A stretch of DNA of 64,000 nt, taken from NCBI GenBank assembly GCA_943846595.1, contig OX044355.1, forward strand, positions 1,054,001-1,118,000, written 5' to 3'. The stretch comes from an uncultured Polaribacter sp. Lineage in GTDB: Bacteria > Bacteroidota > Bacteroidia > Flavobacteriales > Flavobacteriaceae. The notes under the pieces are model-generated. The model made no database searches. It saw only the letters and a list, made by a program, of their open reading frames with translations, and was not told where the DNA came from. Position numbers and translations under genes: made by a program. Shown here one piece after another: positions 43,502 to 52,975 of the stretch; within the stretch, counting starts at the first letter, position 1; each line of letters opens with the position of its first letter.

Positions 43502-44188
43502 ATAAAAAAATTAACCATAAAAGGATGGGCTTTAGATGATAGACCCCGAGAAAAATTAGTGTTAAAGGGGAAGAAATCACTTTCAGATGCGGAACTAATA
43601 GCCATTTTAATTGGTTCAGGAAGTAAAAATGAAAGTGCTGTTTCTTTATCCAAAAAAATATTAATTTCCGCCAATAATAATCTGAACGAGTTGGCAAAAC
43701 TATCTGTTGAAGAATTAACCAAATTCCACGGAATTGGAACTGCAAAGGGCATTGCCATTATTACAGCCTTAGAATTATGGAAAAGAAGGCAATTAGAAAC
43801 CGCTTTAGAACTCCCCAAAGTTTCCACCAGTAAAGGTGTATTTCATCTGATGCAACCGATTATTGGAGATTTACAGCACGAAGAGTTTTGGGCGATATTT
43901 CTGAGCAACTCAAACAAAGTAATTGCCAAACACCGATTAAGTAAAGGCGGGTTAACTGCAACGATAGTAGATGTAAGATTGCTTTACAGGAAGGCCTTAG
44001 GGACTGGATGTGTGGGGGTAATCGTTTGTCATAATCATCCTTCTGGGAAATTAATCCCAAGTGCTGCCGACATGGAAATCACTCAAAAAATTAAAGATGC
44101 GGGGAGTACTTTAGATATAAAACTGCTCGATCATTTAATTATTACCGAAAAATTGTATTTTAGCTTTGCTGATGACGGAATTTTGTAA
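43502..44188 (+). CDS. radC: RadC family JAB-domain protein, start codon unusual
   Basis: RadC proteins carry a JAMM/MPN metal site whose DNA role is disputed. The conserved part is normal: DRPREKL, LSDAELIAILIGSGS, a helix-hairpin-helix, VDVRLLYRKAL, VCHNHPSGKLIPSAADMEIT. The N-terminal KKLTIKGWALDDRPREKL lies upstream of the first ordinary start, a GTG at 43559. There is no in-frame ATG, GTG or TTG that includes it. I place the start at the ATA at 43502, which reads as KKLTIKG; this is a guess. A run of nine A lies just before it, so a frameshift in the assembly is also possible. Confidence 0.8.
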   Translation: MKKLTIKGWALDDRPREKLVLKGKKSLSDAELIAILIGSGSKNESAVSLSKKILISANNNLNELAKLSVEELTKFHGIGTAKGIAIITALELWKRRQLETALELPKVSTSKGVFHLMQPIIGDLQHEEFWAIFLSNSNKVIAKHRLSKGGLTATIVDVRLLYRKALGTGCVGVIVCHNHPSGKLIPSAADMEITQKIKDAGSTLDIKLLDHLIITEKLYFSFADDGIL

Positions 44189-44223
44189 ATTCACCATTCT
44201 TAATACTCACTCAATCCTTTTAT

Positions 44224-45528
44224 TTGATACTCGTTTATACACATAAAATTACCCCAAGAATACGATATGTTTTCAAACATATTTTTACGAGGACTTTATC
44301 GACCACTGTCGACTTTACTTCAAAAATTGAAGATTTTGTTGCCCACAATGGCCCTAAAATGTCTTATACCAAGAATCCATTAGGAAGCGAGTTTTTTGTT
44401 AGAAGTAGTAATATTATGTTCGAACAAGGTGTTAACAATATGGAAATAAATGTTTCCAAATGGGATGCCGTTCCTTGCTTTTTTAATGCAGGTTCAAAAT
44501 CATCCATTCCCTATGACATTTTTGCTGCTAGTTTCTATTTAATTTCACGTTATGAAGAGTACTTACCTCATGTAAAAGACCACCATGGCCGATTTACTGC
44601 TGAACAAAGTATCGCCTATGAGTATCAATTTTTAGAAAAACCAGTAATCGATATTTGGGCGTACAAATTTTTATCAATTTTTAAAGAAAAGTTTCCAACT
44701 TATACCTATCCTAAAAGAAAATATGAATTCATTTCTACCATAGATGTAGACAATGCATTTGCCTATAAACACAAAAGTTTACTCCGATCCATTGGGGGGT
44801 TTCTAAATGATATTTTCACGCTAAAATTTTTAAGTATTATCAAACGTTTTGCAGTCTTATTTAATCTTATAAAAGACCCATTCAACACTTTTGATAAAAT
44901 TTTAGCATACAAGAACAAGTACAAAGTAGCAACACTCTTCTTTTTTTTAATTGCCGATTATACCACTTATGACAACAATGTGTCAACCGCAAAACCTAAA
45001 TTTAGATTGTTGATTAAGTCCATTGTCGATTATGCTAAAGTTGGCTTACATCCTTCTTATTTTACGATGCAAAACAGTGCGTTGTTAAAGAAAGAAAAAG
45101 AACGTTTGGAAGACATTACCAATATGCCAACAAAAAGATCGCGACAACATTATCTGCGTTTTAGCCTCCCAGAAACCTATCAAAATCTAATCGATTTAGA
45201 AATTGAAGAAGATTATTCGATGGGCTATGCCAGCAATGTAGGTTTTAGAGCAGGAACCTGTACTCCTTTTTATTTCTATGACTTGGATTTTGAAATACAA
45301 ACCCCTTTAAAAGTATTTCCATTTGCATTAATGGACACAACTTTAAATGACTATATGAAGTTAACTCCAAAGCAATCTTTAGGGAGAATAAGAGACCTGA
45401 GAAATCAAGTAAAAGCAGTAGATGGAGTCTTTATTACCCTATTCCATAACGAAAGCTTGAGCGATTTTTTGCGTTGGAGAGGTTGGAAAAGACTCTACGA
45501 ATCCATGCTAAAAATCGCCACTTCATAA
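44224..45528 (+). CDS. Polysaccharide deacetylase-like protein (DUF7033-type)
   Basis: The TTG at 44224 gives MILVYTHKITPRIRYVFKHIF, the opening I expect for this family. The first 160 residues form a DUF7033-like domain (FLISRYEEYLP, FTAEQSIAYEY). After that a polysaccharide-deacetylase-like TIM-barrel half begins with FISTIDVDNAFAYKHK (Asp pair), VGLHPSYFTM, LRFSLPETYQNLIDLEIEEDYSMGY, and ends ITLFHNESLS. The metal-binding histidines of true deacetylases are partly conserved (HPS). The likely role is in surface-glycan modification. A FemAB-like gene follows at once. Confidence 0.78.
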   Translation: MILVYTHKITPRIRYVFKHIFTRTLSTTVDFTSKIEDFVAHNGPKMSYTKNPLGSEFFVRSSNIMFEQGVNNMEINVSKWDAVPCFFNAGSKSSIPYDIFAASFYLISRYEEYLPHVKDHHGRFTAEQSIAYEYQFLEKPVIDIWAYKFLSIFKEKFPTYTYPKRKYEFISTIDVDNAFAYKHKSLLRSIGGFLNDIFTLKFLSIIKRFAVLFNLIKDPFNTFDKILAYKNKYKVATLFFFLIADYTTYDNNVSTAKPKFRLLIKSIVDYAKVGLHPSYFTMQNSALLKKEKERLEDITNMPTKRSRQHYLRFSLPETYQNLIDLEIEEDYSMGYASNVGFRAGTCTPFYFYDLDFEIQTPLKVFPFALMDTTLNDYMKLTPKQSLGRIRDLRNQVKAVDGVFITLFHNESLSDFLRWRGWKRLYESMLKIATS

Positions 45529-45530
45529 AG

Positions 45531-46394
45531 ATGATCTATTGCATTAAAAGAAAAGACTTAGATATTGATAAGTATGATGCTTGTATTGCCGCATCTGTGC
45601 AATTCAGAATTTATGCTTTTTCATGGTATTTAGACGCTGTTTCCGAGAATTGGGAGGTCCTAATTTTGAATGATTACGAAGCTGTGATGCCGCTTCCCTG
45701 GAAGCAAAAATATTTTTTAAAATACATTACACAACCTTTTTTTTGTCAGCAATTAGGCATTTTTTCCTTCGCACCTATTACCCTTCAAATTCAGGAAAAC
45801 ATGATCCGTCGGATTCCTAAAAAGTTTATGAGAACGTCCATAAACTTCAATGCTGATAATTTTTTGAATGCTAACATGAAGTTGAGAAAAAATGCGCTTT
45901 TAACAATAGAAAATGTATATGAAAATATGCATGCTAAATTTAATAAAAACAGAAAAAGAGCCCTCAAAAAAGCAAGTTCATTGGGATTTACTTTTCAAGA
46001 AAACATCGCTGCAAATGAGTTTTACGATTTTTATGTGTTGAATGACAAAAATCATCGCACCCATGTTTCAATGAAAAAAGTACTTCAAAATATTTTAAAT
46101 TTAAAGACACAAGCTGTTCAATGTTATGGGATCAAAAGAAATACAGTTTTAATTGCTGGAGTGTTGCTTTTAGTAGATCCCAAAAGAATTACCTATTTAA
46201 TACCTGTTGCTAGTGCGTTTGGAAAAAAGAATGCTGCGGCAACCTTACTTGTAGATGAAATTATTAAAAAGTATCGGCATAGCCATCAAATTTTAGATTT
46301 TGAAGGTTCTATGATTCCTGGAGTTGCTAAATTCTATGAAAGTTTTGGGACAACGTATGAAGATTATCCTACTTTTTCGAAAAATTTTATTTAG
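45531..46394 (+). CDS. FemAB/GNAT-like acyltransferase-type protein
   Basis: The ATG at 45531 is two bases after the preceding stop and gives MIYCIKRKDLDIDKYDAC. The 287-residue protein looks like two GNAT-like halves of the FemAB type: YAFSWYLDAVSENWEVLILNDYEAVMPLPWK in the first and a final LLVDEIIKKYRHSHQILDFEGSMIPGVAKFYESFG in the second. The last phrase is common in FemAB-like proteins of polysaccharide loci. No catalytic residue can be assigned. It overlaps the converging acyltransferase gene by 8 bp. Confidence 0.7.
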   Translation: MIYCIKRKDLDIDKYDACIAASVQFRIYAFSWYLDAVSENWEVLILNDYEAVMPLPWKQKYFLKYITQPFFCQQLGIFSFAPITLQIQENMIRRIPKKFMRTSINFNADNFLNANMKLRKNALLTIENVYENMHAKFNKNRKRALKKASSLGFTFQENIAANEFYDFYVLNDKNHRTHVSMKKVLQNILNLKTQAVQCYGIKRNTVLIAGVLLLVDPKRITYLIPVASAFGKKNAAATLLVDEIIKKYRHSHQILDFEGSMIPGVAKFYESFGTTYEDYPTFSKNFI

Positions 46395-46983
46395 GAATTT
46401 TTCTGTGAAATTTCATCTCAGTGAGTGTTTCTTCGTAAGGCTTATTTTCTTTGATTACTTTGCAAGGGTTGCCAACGGCAATAGAATTTGACGGAATCGC
46501 TTTACAAACAACAGACCCAGCGCCAATAATGACATTATCTCCAATACATACTCCCGGTAATACAATGCTATTTGCTCCAATAAAAACATTGTCACCAATA
46601 ACAATTGGAACGGTTTTTGTATGTTCCGAATGCCTTGTGTGCGCATGATTTGCAGAGATGATTTTTGAACCCGTTCCAAAACCTACATTATTCCCAATAA
46701 TCAATCCGTTATTGGCTTGTACGTATACATTTGGATTGTCTCCCGGATCGCATAAGATCCCTTTTTTAATATTTTCAGGTGCCAATACCTTGGAAGTAAA
46801 ATGAACCGGCCAACTTGCTTTTGGGTTGAGTCGGAATAGTTTTTGGGGAATCCAATAATGAAAAAAAAGAATGTAATATTTTTGATACCCATACTTTTGA
46901 CGGAAGTAGGTAGGATATAATAAATGAATCAAATGCCCAAAGATTAAAAAATCTAGCCTTTCAAATAAAGTCGGTTTTATCAT
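46387..46983 (-). CDS. Hexapeptide-repeat acyltransferase
   Basis: The 198-residue protein has a basic N terminus and then a left-handed beta-helix of hexapeptide repeats: NNGLIIGNNVGFGTGSKIISANH, PIVIGDNVFIGANSIVLPGVCIGDNVIIGAGSVV. HAHTRHSEHTK supplies a histidine likely to serve as the catalytic base. SIAVGNPCKVIKE closes the domain. It probably acetylates a sugar or a serine in a surface glycan route. Its start overlaps the stop of the flippase gene (ATGA). Confidence 0.85.
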   Translation of the reverse strand: MIKPTLFERLDFLIFGHLIHLLYPTYFRQKYGYQKYYILFFHYWIPQKLFRLNPKASWPVHFTSKVLAPENIKKGILCDPGDNPNVYVQANNGLIIGNNVGFGTGSKIISANHAHTRHSEHTKTVPIVIGDNVFIGANSIVLPGVCIGDNVIIGAGSVVCKAIPSNSIAVGNPCKVIKENKPYEETLTEMKFHRKIPK

Positions 46984-48179
46984 GAGTAGGATTGTTTTTT
47001 TATAATTTTCAAAAAATAAAGAGTCAATATTAAATAAGCAATACCTCCCAAAAAGGATAGGATATAAATTGTATAGGTTAGCTCATGCATTATAAAGCCA
47101 ATATAAAAAGCAATACAATTGATTACTAAAAGAATTGCATTGAAGAGCAAACTTATATTGTTTTTATCTAAAACTACAATGATATTGCTAATTGGACTAA
47201 ATGAGGATCTGCTTAAAACAAGAAAAGATAGCAGCAGTAAATACTTTCTTAAATTGACCCAGTTGTCTGTTAAAAACATTTCTAATAAGTAAATCCCAAG
47301 GGTATTCATTAGCACTAAAAATAAAAACATGGTGCCAACATTAAAGCGAATGATTTTTTTAGTGGTTTTTAAAAGCTCTTTTTTTGAGGTATTCATTAGG
47401 CTAGATGCCTTTTCAAAGTATACCGTTGAAATGGAAGAAGAAATTATAAAGAGCGGCATTGTCAAAATCTTTTGACTGAAAAAATATACGCCTGCATCCT
47501 TAAGGCTAAAAAAAGCAAAGATGAATAACGGAATCGACTGTGATGCTAAATTGTTTATAAACCTAGAGGGAAGTAAGAAGGTCATTATAGAGCTATTAAA
47601 ACTCAGATTTGTTTTAATAATCTTAAAATCGATTGCATTGAAGTAATTTTTATTTTTAAAACTAAAATACAAAGTAACAATGAGCAATGAAATAAACGAG
47701 CTATAAACCAATCCGTAAAGGCTATATTTTATGTAAAATGCAAATTGAAAAAAAACATTGATGAGAACTAAAAGTATTTTCGCAAATGAAATGGAGGAAA
47801 AATTCTTGTTACTAGTCAGGAAAAATTCATGCGTTTTATTATAACTCAGCAAAATGGCACTCAATAGAGCGAGCATTAAAACATTAAAATCCATTCCCTT
47901 ATCAAAGAAAATAATATAAAAAGGAAGAAGTACCAGGGTGCCAATAACGGTCATTACCGGGATGAGTATGAATAGAAAATTAAACCAATGATTTCGCGTG
48001 AATTCCTCTTTGCAGGTAACAATATAATTGTCTAGTTGTAGCGAATTCAAAACAGATAGAATGGAAGAAAAACCAATAAAAACGCTCAGAATACCGTAGG
48101 CTTCACTTCCGTATATTTTTGCAATAAAAAGAGAACTAATCACTGCAATAATTTGTGCAATTAAAGTACCTTTAAACAT
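46980..48179 (-). CDS. Polysaccharide flippase-like membrane protein (Wzx/MATE type)
   Basis: I start at the ATG at 48179 (MFKGTLIAQIIAVISSLFIAKIYGSEAYG), as the longer frame would run into the promoter area of the divergent HAD gene. About twelve helices follow, with the family opening FIAKIYGSEAYGILSVFIGFSSILS. It is 399 residues, in the normal range. Flippases of this kind move lipid-linked glycan across the inner membrane. It forms a two-gene operon with the hexapeptide acyltransferase. Confidence 0.82.
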   Translation of the reverse strand: MFKGTLIAQIIAVISSLFIAKIYGSEAYGILSVFIGFSSILSVLNSLQLDNYIVTCKEEFTRNHWFNFLFILIPVMTVIGTLVLLPFYIIFFDKGMDFNVLMLALLSAILLSYNKTHEFFLTSNKNFSSISFAKILLVLINVFFQFAFYIKYSLYGLVYSSFISLLIVTLYFSFKNKNYFNAIDFKIIKTNLSFNSSIMTFLLPSRFINNLASQSIPLFIFAFFSLKDAGVYFFSQKILTMPLFIISSSISTVYFEKASSLMNTSKKELLKTTKKIIRFNVGTMFLFLVLMNTLGIYLLEMFLTDNWVNLRKYLLLLSFLVLSRSSFSPISNIIVVLDKNNISLLFNAILLVINCIAFYIGFIMHELTYTIYILSFLGGIAYLILTLYFLKIIKKQSYS

Positions 48180-48221
48180 TATAAGAATGTTCTTATAAAA
48201 AGTAGATAAATGGTTTTTGTT

Positions 48222-48229
48222 TACTTTTG
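48222..48229 (+). promoter_or_regulatory. Possible -7 promoter box TACTTTTG
   Basis: The box matches TAnnTTTG and lies 37 bp before the TTG that I take as the start of the HAD gene. No clear -33 TTTG at normal spacing is seen. Its position supports a start after 48240. Confidence 0.4.
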
Positions 48230-48265
48230 GAGTCAAAAAATAACTTTTTATCAAATATAAAACAA

Positions 48266-48952
48266 TTGGCACGGATTAAACACGTCTTTTTCGACTTAGA
48301 TCATACGCTTTGGGATTTTGAAAAAAATTCAGACCTTACTTTTCAAGAATTATTCAAGAAGTATCAGATTGATCTTGATATTGCTATTTTTTTAGAAGTG
48401 TATAAGCCCATTAATTTTAAGTATTGGCGTTTGTATCGACAAGAAAAAGTGAGCAAAGAACAACTGCGTTATCAAAGATTAAAAGAAGCATTTGATGCTG
48501 TCCATTTTTCTATTTCTGACGAATTAATAGACACCTTGGCCATTCAATATATAAAACTAATGCCAAATTTTAACCATCTTTTTGACGGAGCTATCGATAT
48601 TTTAAACTATTTGAAAGACACATATCAATTGCATATTATTACCAATGGATTTGAAGAAGTACAGACCAAGAAAATGAAAAGTTCAAAGATCTATCATTAT
48701 TTCGATCAAGTAATTACCTCGGAGTCTGTTGGAGTCAAAAAACCAAATCCATTAATTTTCAAACATGCTTTGAGTGTTGCAAAAGCTACCAAAGAAAATT
48801 CAATTATGATTGGCGATAGCATCGAGGCCGATATAGAAGGAGCGATCAACTTTGGTTTTAAAGCTATTTATTGTGACTTTGAAAATACGAATCCGAAAGG
48901 GAATACGTTTGTAACCGTGAGAGCCCTTCATGAAATAAAACAATTGCTATAA
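48266..48952 (+). CDS. HAD hydrolase, YjjG-like nucleotidase
   Basis: The TTG at 48266 gives MARIKHVFFDLDHTLWDFEKNSDL, the expected N terminus with the HAD nucleophile Asp in FDLDHT. The remaining motifs are IITNGFEEVQTKKMKSS, KKPNPLIFKHAL and MIGDSIEADIEGAINFG. YjjG-type enzymes dephosphorylate pyrimidine nucleotides, including non-canonical ones. A TTG at 48227 adds 13 residues and falls on the promoter-like box, so I prefer the later start. Confidence 0.87.
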   Translation: MARIKHVFFDLDHTLWDFEKNSDLTFQELFKKYQIDLDIAIFLEVYKPINFKYWRLYRQEKVSKEQLRYQRLKEAFDAVHFSISDELIDTLAIQYIKLMPNFNHLFDGAIDILNYLKDTYQLHIITNGFEEVQTKKMKSSKIYHYFDQVITSESVGVKKPNPLIFKHALSVAKATKENSIMIGDSIEADIEGAINFGFKAIYCDFENTNPKGNTFVTVRALHEIKQLL

Positions 48953-48992
48953 TTTTACTAAAACTAAAGCCATATACTTTAAAAGAAAATTA

Positions 48993-49538
48993 ATGAAACA
49001 TTTTAAAATAGGGATATTCCTTATGTTCCTTTTCTCAGTGGCATGCTCAGAAAAGTTAGATTTTAAGCAAGTAGAGGAATTTGAGCATCGGCCAGTCATA
49101 AAAACACCCCTTGTTTATTTCACTTTATATTCCAATGATTTTATAGACACGGTATCAGGTGCAGAAAATGTGAACCCATTATCTGACGTGTCGGATTTCC
49201 GTATTCTAGAGAATGCGTATCTCCGAGATAACTTGGAAAAAATTATTATTGATATCGAAGTTAAGAATGAAATAACCAGAGATTTTACTGTGGAGATAGT
49301 ATTTTTAGATGATAATGGAACGGTTATCTACACCCTAAGCACGCTAAATGTACCCCCTCAAAATGAAGCATTTACCTATCAAGAAAGCATTGAAGTTCGT
49401 TTAAATCCAATTATTTTGAACACTAGAAAAACTAGAACATCGGTAACCATTTCTGGAGCCGCTACACCCCTCATTGAAAACGACCCAAGAGCGTTTGAAT
49501 TAAAATCCGCTGGAACCTATTTTATAGCTGCCGAATAA
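48993..49538 (+). CDS. Hypothetical lipoprotein (181 residues)
   Basis: A lipoprotein signal (KIGIFLMFLFSVAC) is followed by a beta-rich mature part with KTPLVYFTLYSNDFIDTV and DIEVKNEITRDFTVEIVFLDDNG. I do not recognise a family. The stop is 2 bp from the start of the DUF5723 gene, so the two are an operon and may act together at the outer membrane. Confidence 0.72.
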   Translation: MKHFKIGIFLMFLFSVACSEKLDFKQVEEFEHRPVIKTPLVYFTLYSNDFIDTVSGAENVNPLSDVSDFRILENAYLRDNLEKIIIDIEVKNEITRDFTVEIVFLDDNGTVIYTLSTLNVPPQNEAFTYQESIEVRLNPIILNTRKTRTSVTISGAATPLIENDPRAFELKSAGTYFIAAE

Positions 49539-49540
49539 TT

Positions 49541-50914
49541 ATGAAGAAATTCTTTTTTCTGATGCTGCTCTTTGTGTCTATAGATACATTGACGCAAAAC
49601 AAACAAGTTTTATACGGTTTTGCAGAAAACCCTCAAACCCTCTTATTAAACCCTGGAGCAGAAACAAATTATAAGTTTCATATTGGAATTCCTTTTCTCT
49701 CGGGGATATCTGGAGATGTTGCCCTAAAGAACTTCAAATTAAACGATCTTTTTTCTGAAGATGGCATTGATTTCAATACAAAAATTTTTCGACTTTTAAA
49801 TAAGTTGGCACCCGAAGATCACCTAAAACTGAACGTTCAAATCGATGTTTTAAATGCCGGTTTTAGAGTGAACGATAAAACCTATATTAGTTTCGGCTTT
49901 TACCAAGAATTGGATGCCATTGCGTACTGGCCCAAAGATGTAATTACGTTGTTAAATGAAGGGAATGCCCCTTATCTCAATAAAAGCTTTGACTTGTCAC
50001 AACTTCTTTATAAAGTAGATTTTGTAGGTGTCTTACATGTTGGGATGTCCAGAAAAATAAATCAAAAGCTCACATTAGGAGGTAGGTTTAAGGTATATTC
50101 TTCCACATTAAATATCGAAACTCAAAATAATTCCGGAACCTTTACAACACAACTAGGAACAAACAATATATATACCAACTATTTGAACACCATCGATTTG
50201 AATTTTTTATCTGCAGGTTTGGTTGTAAACAATGCATATTTAGAAAACCCGATGGAACTCATTACCAACTCTTTTTTAGGAGGAAGTTTGGGAGTTGGAC
50301 TCGATATTGGACTCACCTATCATCTTTCGCCCAGATTGGAGTTTACAGGAAGTATAATCGATTTTGGATACATCAATTATTCAAAAAAAGTTCAAAACAC
50401 CACCGTAAAAGGAAGCTATACTTTTGAAGGAGTAAATTTTTTGTTTGACCCCGCTAACCCAACAAATTATTGGGCAGAGTTAAATGCCGATTTTGAAGAG
50501 AAAGTACCAAGGGGCAACAACACGAATGCCTATGCTTCTTGGAGACCGACAAAAGTAAATGCAGCTTTAAAATACAGTTTTGGTTCGGAAAGAAGAAGTA
50601 AATTTTGCTATGACAATACCTTCAAGGAATTTTATACGGATGCTATCGGACTCCAAATACACACCATTATGAGACCTTTACGTCCGCAATATGCCTTAAC
50701 GGGTTTCTATGAGAAGACATTTACAGAAAAACTACATGCAAAAGTAACCTATACGGTAGACGATTATTCTTTTCATAATGTAGGTGTCGGAATTTCTACT
50801 CAAATAGGAAATGTCTCTCTTTTTGGCATGGTAGATACTCTTTTTGCTTTCAATAACCTGGCAAATGCGAGCAGTGCTTCCTTTCAAATGGGACTCAATC
50901 TAATTTTTGATTAG
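49541..50914 (+). CDS. DUF5723 family outer-membrane protein
   Basis: A signal peptide (MKKFFFLMLLFVSIDTLTQ) leads to a 440-residue barrel-like protein with alternating strands: GGRFKVYSSTLNIETQ, GGSLGVGLDIGLTYHLSPRLEFTGSIIDFGYINY, GFYEKTFTEKLHAKVTYTVDDYSFHNVGVGIS. The phrase GLDIGLTYHLSPRLEFTGSIIDFG is characteristic of DUF5723 proteins. It likely sits in the outer membrane. Function is unknown. Confidence 0.82.
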   Translation: MKKFFFLMLLFVSIDTLTQNKQVLYGFAENPQTLLLNPGAETNYKFHIGIPFLSGISGDVALKNFKLNDLFSEDGIDFNTKIFRLLNKLAPEDHLKLNVQIDVLNAGFRVNDKTYISFGFYQELDAIAYWPKDVITLLNEGNAPYLNKSFDLSQLLYKVDFVGVLHVGMSRKINQKLTLGGRFKVYSSTLNIETQNNSGTFTTQLGTNNIYTNYLNTIDLNFLSAGLVVNNAYLENPMELITNSFLGGSLGVGLDIGLTYHLSPRLEFTGSIIDFGYINYSKKVQNTTVKGSYTFEGVNFLFDPANPTNYWAELNADFEEKVPRGNNTNAYASWRPTKVNAALKYSFGSERRSKFCYDNTFKEFYTDAIGLQIHTIMRPLRPQYALTGFYEKTFTEKLHAKVTYTVDDYSFHNVGVGISTQIGNVSLFGMVDTLFAFNNLANASSASFQMGLNLIFD

Positions 50915-50920
50915 TTTGAA

Positions 50921-52192
50921 TTAATAGCCATATTTATCCTTCCATCTTTTTCTTAAAAGATCTCTAAATTGATTTTCACGTGGATTATTTCCTGGGTTAT
51001 AGAGTTTCTTCCCTGAAATTTCTTCAGGTAAAAATTCTTGATTCACAAAATTTTCAGGATAATTATGAGAATACGCATACTCTTTACCATAGCCAATATC
51101 TTTCATTAATTTTGTTGGAGCATTTCGTAAATGTAGCGGTACCGATAAGTCTCCAGTTTGTTTTACGAGATTCTGAGCTTCATTTATAGCCATGTACGAA
51201 GCGTTACTTTTTGCAGAACTTGCAAGGTATACGGCACATTGACTCAAAATAATACGAGATTCAGGATGTCCAATAACTGCCACAGCTTGAAACGTATTAT
51301 TTGCCAATATAAATGCTGTTGGATTTGCATTCCCAATGTCTTCTGAAGCCAATATGAGCATCCTTCTTGCAATAAACTTTACATCTTCACCACCTTCGAT
51401 CATTCTCGCTAAATAATACACAGCAGCATTTGGATCACTCCCTCGTATCGACTTTATAAAAGCAGAAATGATATCATAATGCTGTTCACCAGTTTTGTCA
51501 TACCGAGCCGTATTCTTTTGAACCCTAGACAAGACCAATTCGTTGGTGATTTCAATGCTTTCTTCAGCGCCAACAATCAGCTCAAAAATATTGAGTAATT
51601 TGCGAGCATCCCCTCCTGAAACTTGCAATAAAGCCGCAGTTTCTGTGAGTTGAATGTCTTTCGTAGAGATCAATACATCCTTTTCAATCGCCCTTTTTAA
51701 TAAGTTGATGAGGTCGTCCTTATCAAAGGAATTCAAAATATAAACTTGGCAACGAGAGAGGAGGGCAGGGATGACTTCAAAACTTGGGTTTTCTGTAGTC
51801 GCACCAATAAGGGTTACCCATCCCTTTTCTACAGCACCCAATAAAGAGTCTTGTTGAGATTTACTAAAACGATGAATCTCATCAATAAATAGAATGGGGT
51901 TTTTTGCGGTAAACAGTCCACCACTTTTTTTGGCTTTCTCAATAACCTCTCGTACCTCTTTTACTCCAGAACTAATGGCACTCAGCGTATAAAAGGGCCT
52001 TTTCGATTCCGTAGCTATAATATTCGCTAGTGTGGTTTTACCAATTCCAGGGGGTCCCCAAAGAATTAATGAGGGAATGATACCTTGTTTGATGTGATTT
52101 GTTAAAATACCATTTTCACCCACCAAATGTTGCTGACTTATATAATCTTCAAGATGTTTCGGACGGATTCTTTCTGCCAATGGTGCATTCAT
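50921..52192 (-). CDS. rarA: Replication-associated recombination protein A
   Basis: RarA (MgsA) is an AAA+ ATPase of the clamp-loader type that acts at stalled forks. The ATG at 52192 gives [25 protein letters not shown], the family N terminus; the 26 extra residues of the longer frame are not conserved. Walker A GPPGIGKT (46-53), Walker [11 protein letters not shown], sensor [10 protein letters not shown] and the C-terminal [19 protein letters not shown] are all present. Confidence 0.94.
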   Translation of the reverse strand: MNAPLAERIRPKHLEDYISQQHLVGENGILTNHIKQGIIPSLILWGPPGIGKTTLANIIATESKRPFYTLSAISSGVKEVREVIEKAKKSGGLFTAKNPILFIDEIHRFSKSQQDSLLGAVEKGWVTLIGATTENPSFEVIPALLSRCQVYILNSFDKDDLINLLKRAIEKDVLISTKDIQLTETAALLQVSGGDARKLLNIFELIVGAEESIEITNELVLSRVQKNTARYDKTGEQHYDIISAFIKSIRGSDPNAAVYYLARMIEGGEDVKFIARRMLILASEDIGNANPTAFILANNTFQAVAVIGHPESRIILSQCAVYLASSAKSNASYMAINEAQNLVKQTGDLSVPLHLRNAPTKLMKDIGYGKEYAYSHNYPENFVNQEFLPEEISGKKLYNPGNNPRENQFRDLLRKRWKDKYGY

Positions 52193-52255
52193 AAGGTAAA
52201 AATAACAAAGTTTTCTGACAGAATCTGTAAGAATGTACTTTGGTTCATTTTTTGT

Positions 52256-52263
52256 TACTTTTG
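52256..52263 (+). promoter_or_regulatory. Possible -7 promoter box TACTTTTG
   Basis: It matches TAnnTTTG but ends five bases before the first ATG of the rhomboid gene. If used, the mRNA would be almost leaderless or translation would begin at the later ATG at 52305. Confidence 0.35.
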
Positions 52264-52268
52264 GACTC

Positions 52269-52967
52269 ATGAAACAGGCAAATCAACTCAATTTTTCAAA
52301 ATCCATGCTTACAATACCCATCTTGTATATTTTGGTGATTTGGATGCTCTACTTTATAGAAATTAAATTTGGATATAATTTTAATAAGTATGGTGTGTAT
52401 CCTAGGGATTTTAAGGGGCTTAGAGGTGTTTTTTTAACACATTTCATTCATAGTAACACAGCTCATCTCTTCAACAACTCAATCCCTTTATTTGTGCTCC
52501 TTTTAAGTGTTTTTATGTTTTATAAAGAAGTTGCGCTTAAAGTATTGGCGTATGGTGCGCTCCTAACAGGTTTTCTTACGTGGATTATTGCAAGAGAATC
52601 CTATCATATTGGTGCCAGTGGTGTTGTGTATCTGCTATTTAGTTTTGTTTTCTTTAGTGGTCTTCTCAAAAAGCATTTCAGATTGGTTGCTGTTTCCTTG
52701 ATCGTAATTTTTTTGTACGGAAGCATGATTTGGTATGTTTTACCCATTAAAGACGGTATGTCCTGGGAAGGTCATTTGTCTGGTTTTGTAGTTGGGCTTG
52801 TATTTGCCTTCTTATATAAAAATAAAGGCATTCAAAAAATCGAACCTTATTTCGAAGAAACAGCATTCGATTTATTATTTGATGAAAACGGTAATTATGT
52901 ACCTCCTAAAATTGCGGAGGAACTTCATGATGATGTAAAAATACCAATTACTAATAAAGAGGAGTGA
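52269..52967 (+). CDS. Rhomboid family intramembrane serine protease
   Basis: Rhomboids cleave membrane proteins within the bilayer. The 232-residue protein has six helices, the HSNTAHLFNN motif, catalytic Ser in GASGVVYLLF and catalytic His in GHLSGFVVG. The start at 52269 gives MKQANQLNFSKSMLTIP; a later ATG at 52305 (MLTIPILYIL) is possible because a promoter-like box ends only 5 bp before the first ATG. The C-terminal tail (about residues 180-232) is acidic and cytoplasmic. The natural substrate is unknown. Confidence 0.9.
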   Translation: MKQANQLNFSKSMLTIPILYILVIWMLYFIEIKFGYNFNKYGVYPRDFKGLRGVFLTHFIHSNTAHLFNNSIPLFVLLLSVFMFYKEVALKVLAYGALLTGFLTWIIARESYHIGASGVVYLLFSFVFFSGLLKKHFRLVAVSLIVIFLYGSMIWYVLPIKDGMSWEGHLSGFVVGLVFAFLYKNKGIQKIEPYFEETAFDLLFDENGNYVPPKIAEELHDDVKIPITNKEE

Positions 52968-52975
52968 TCTCCAAT

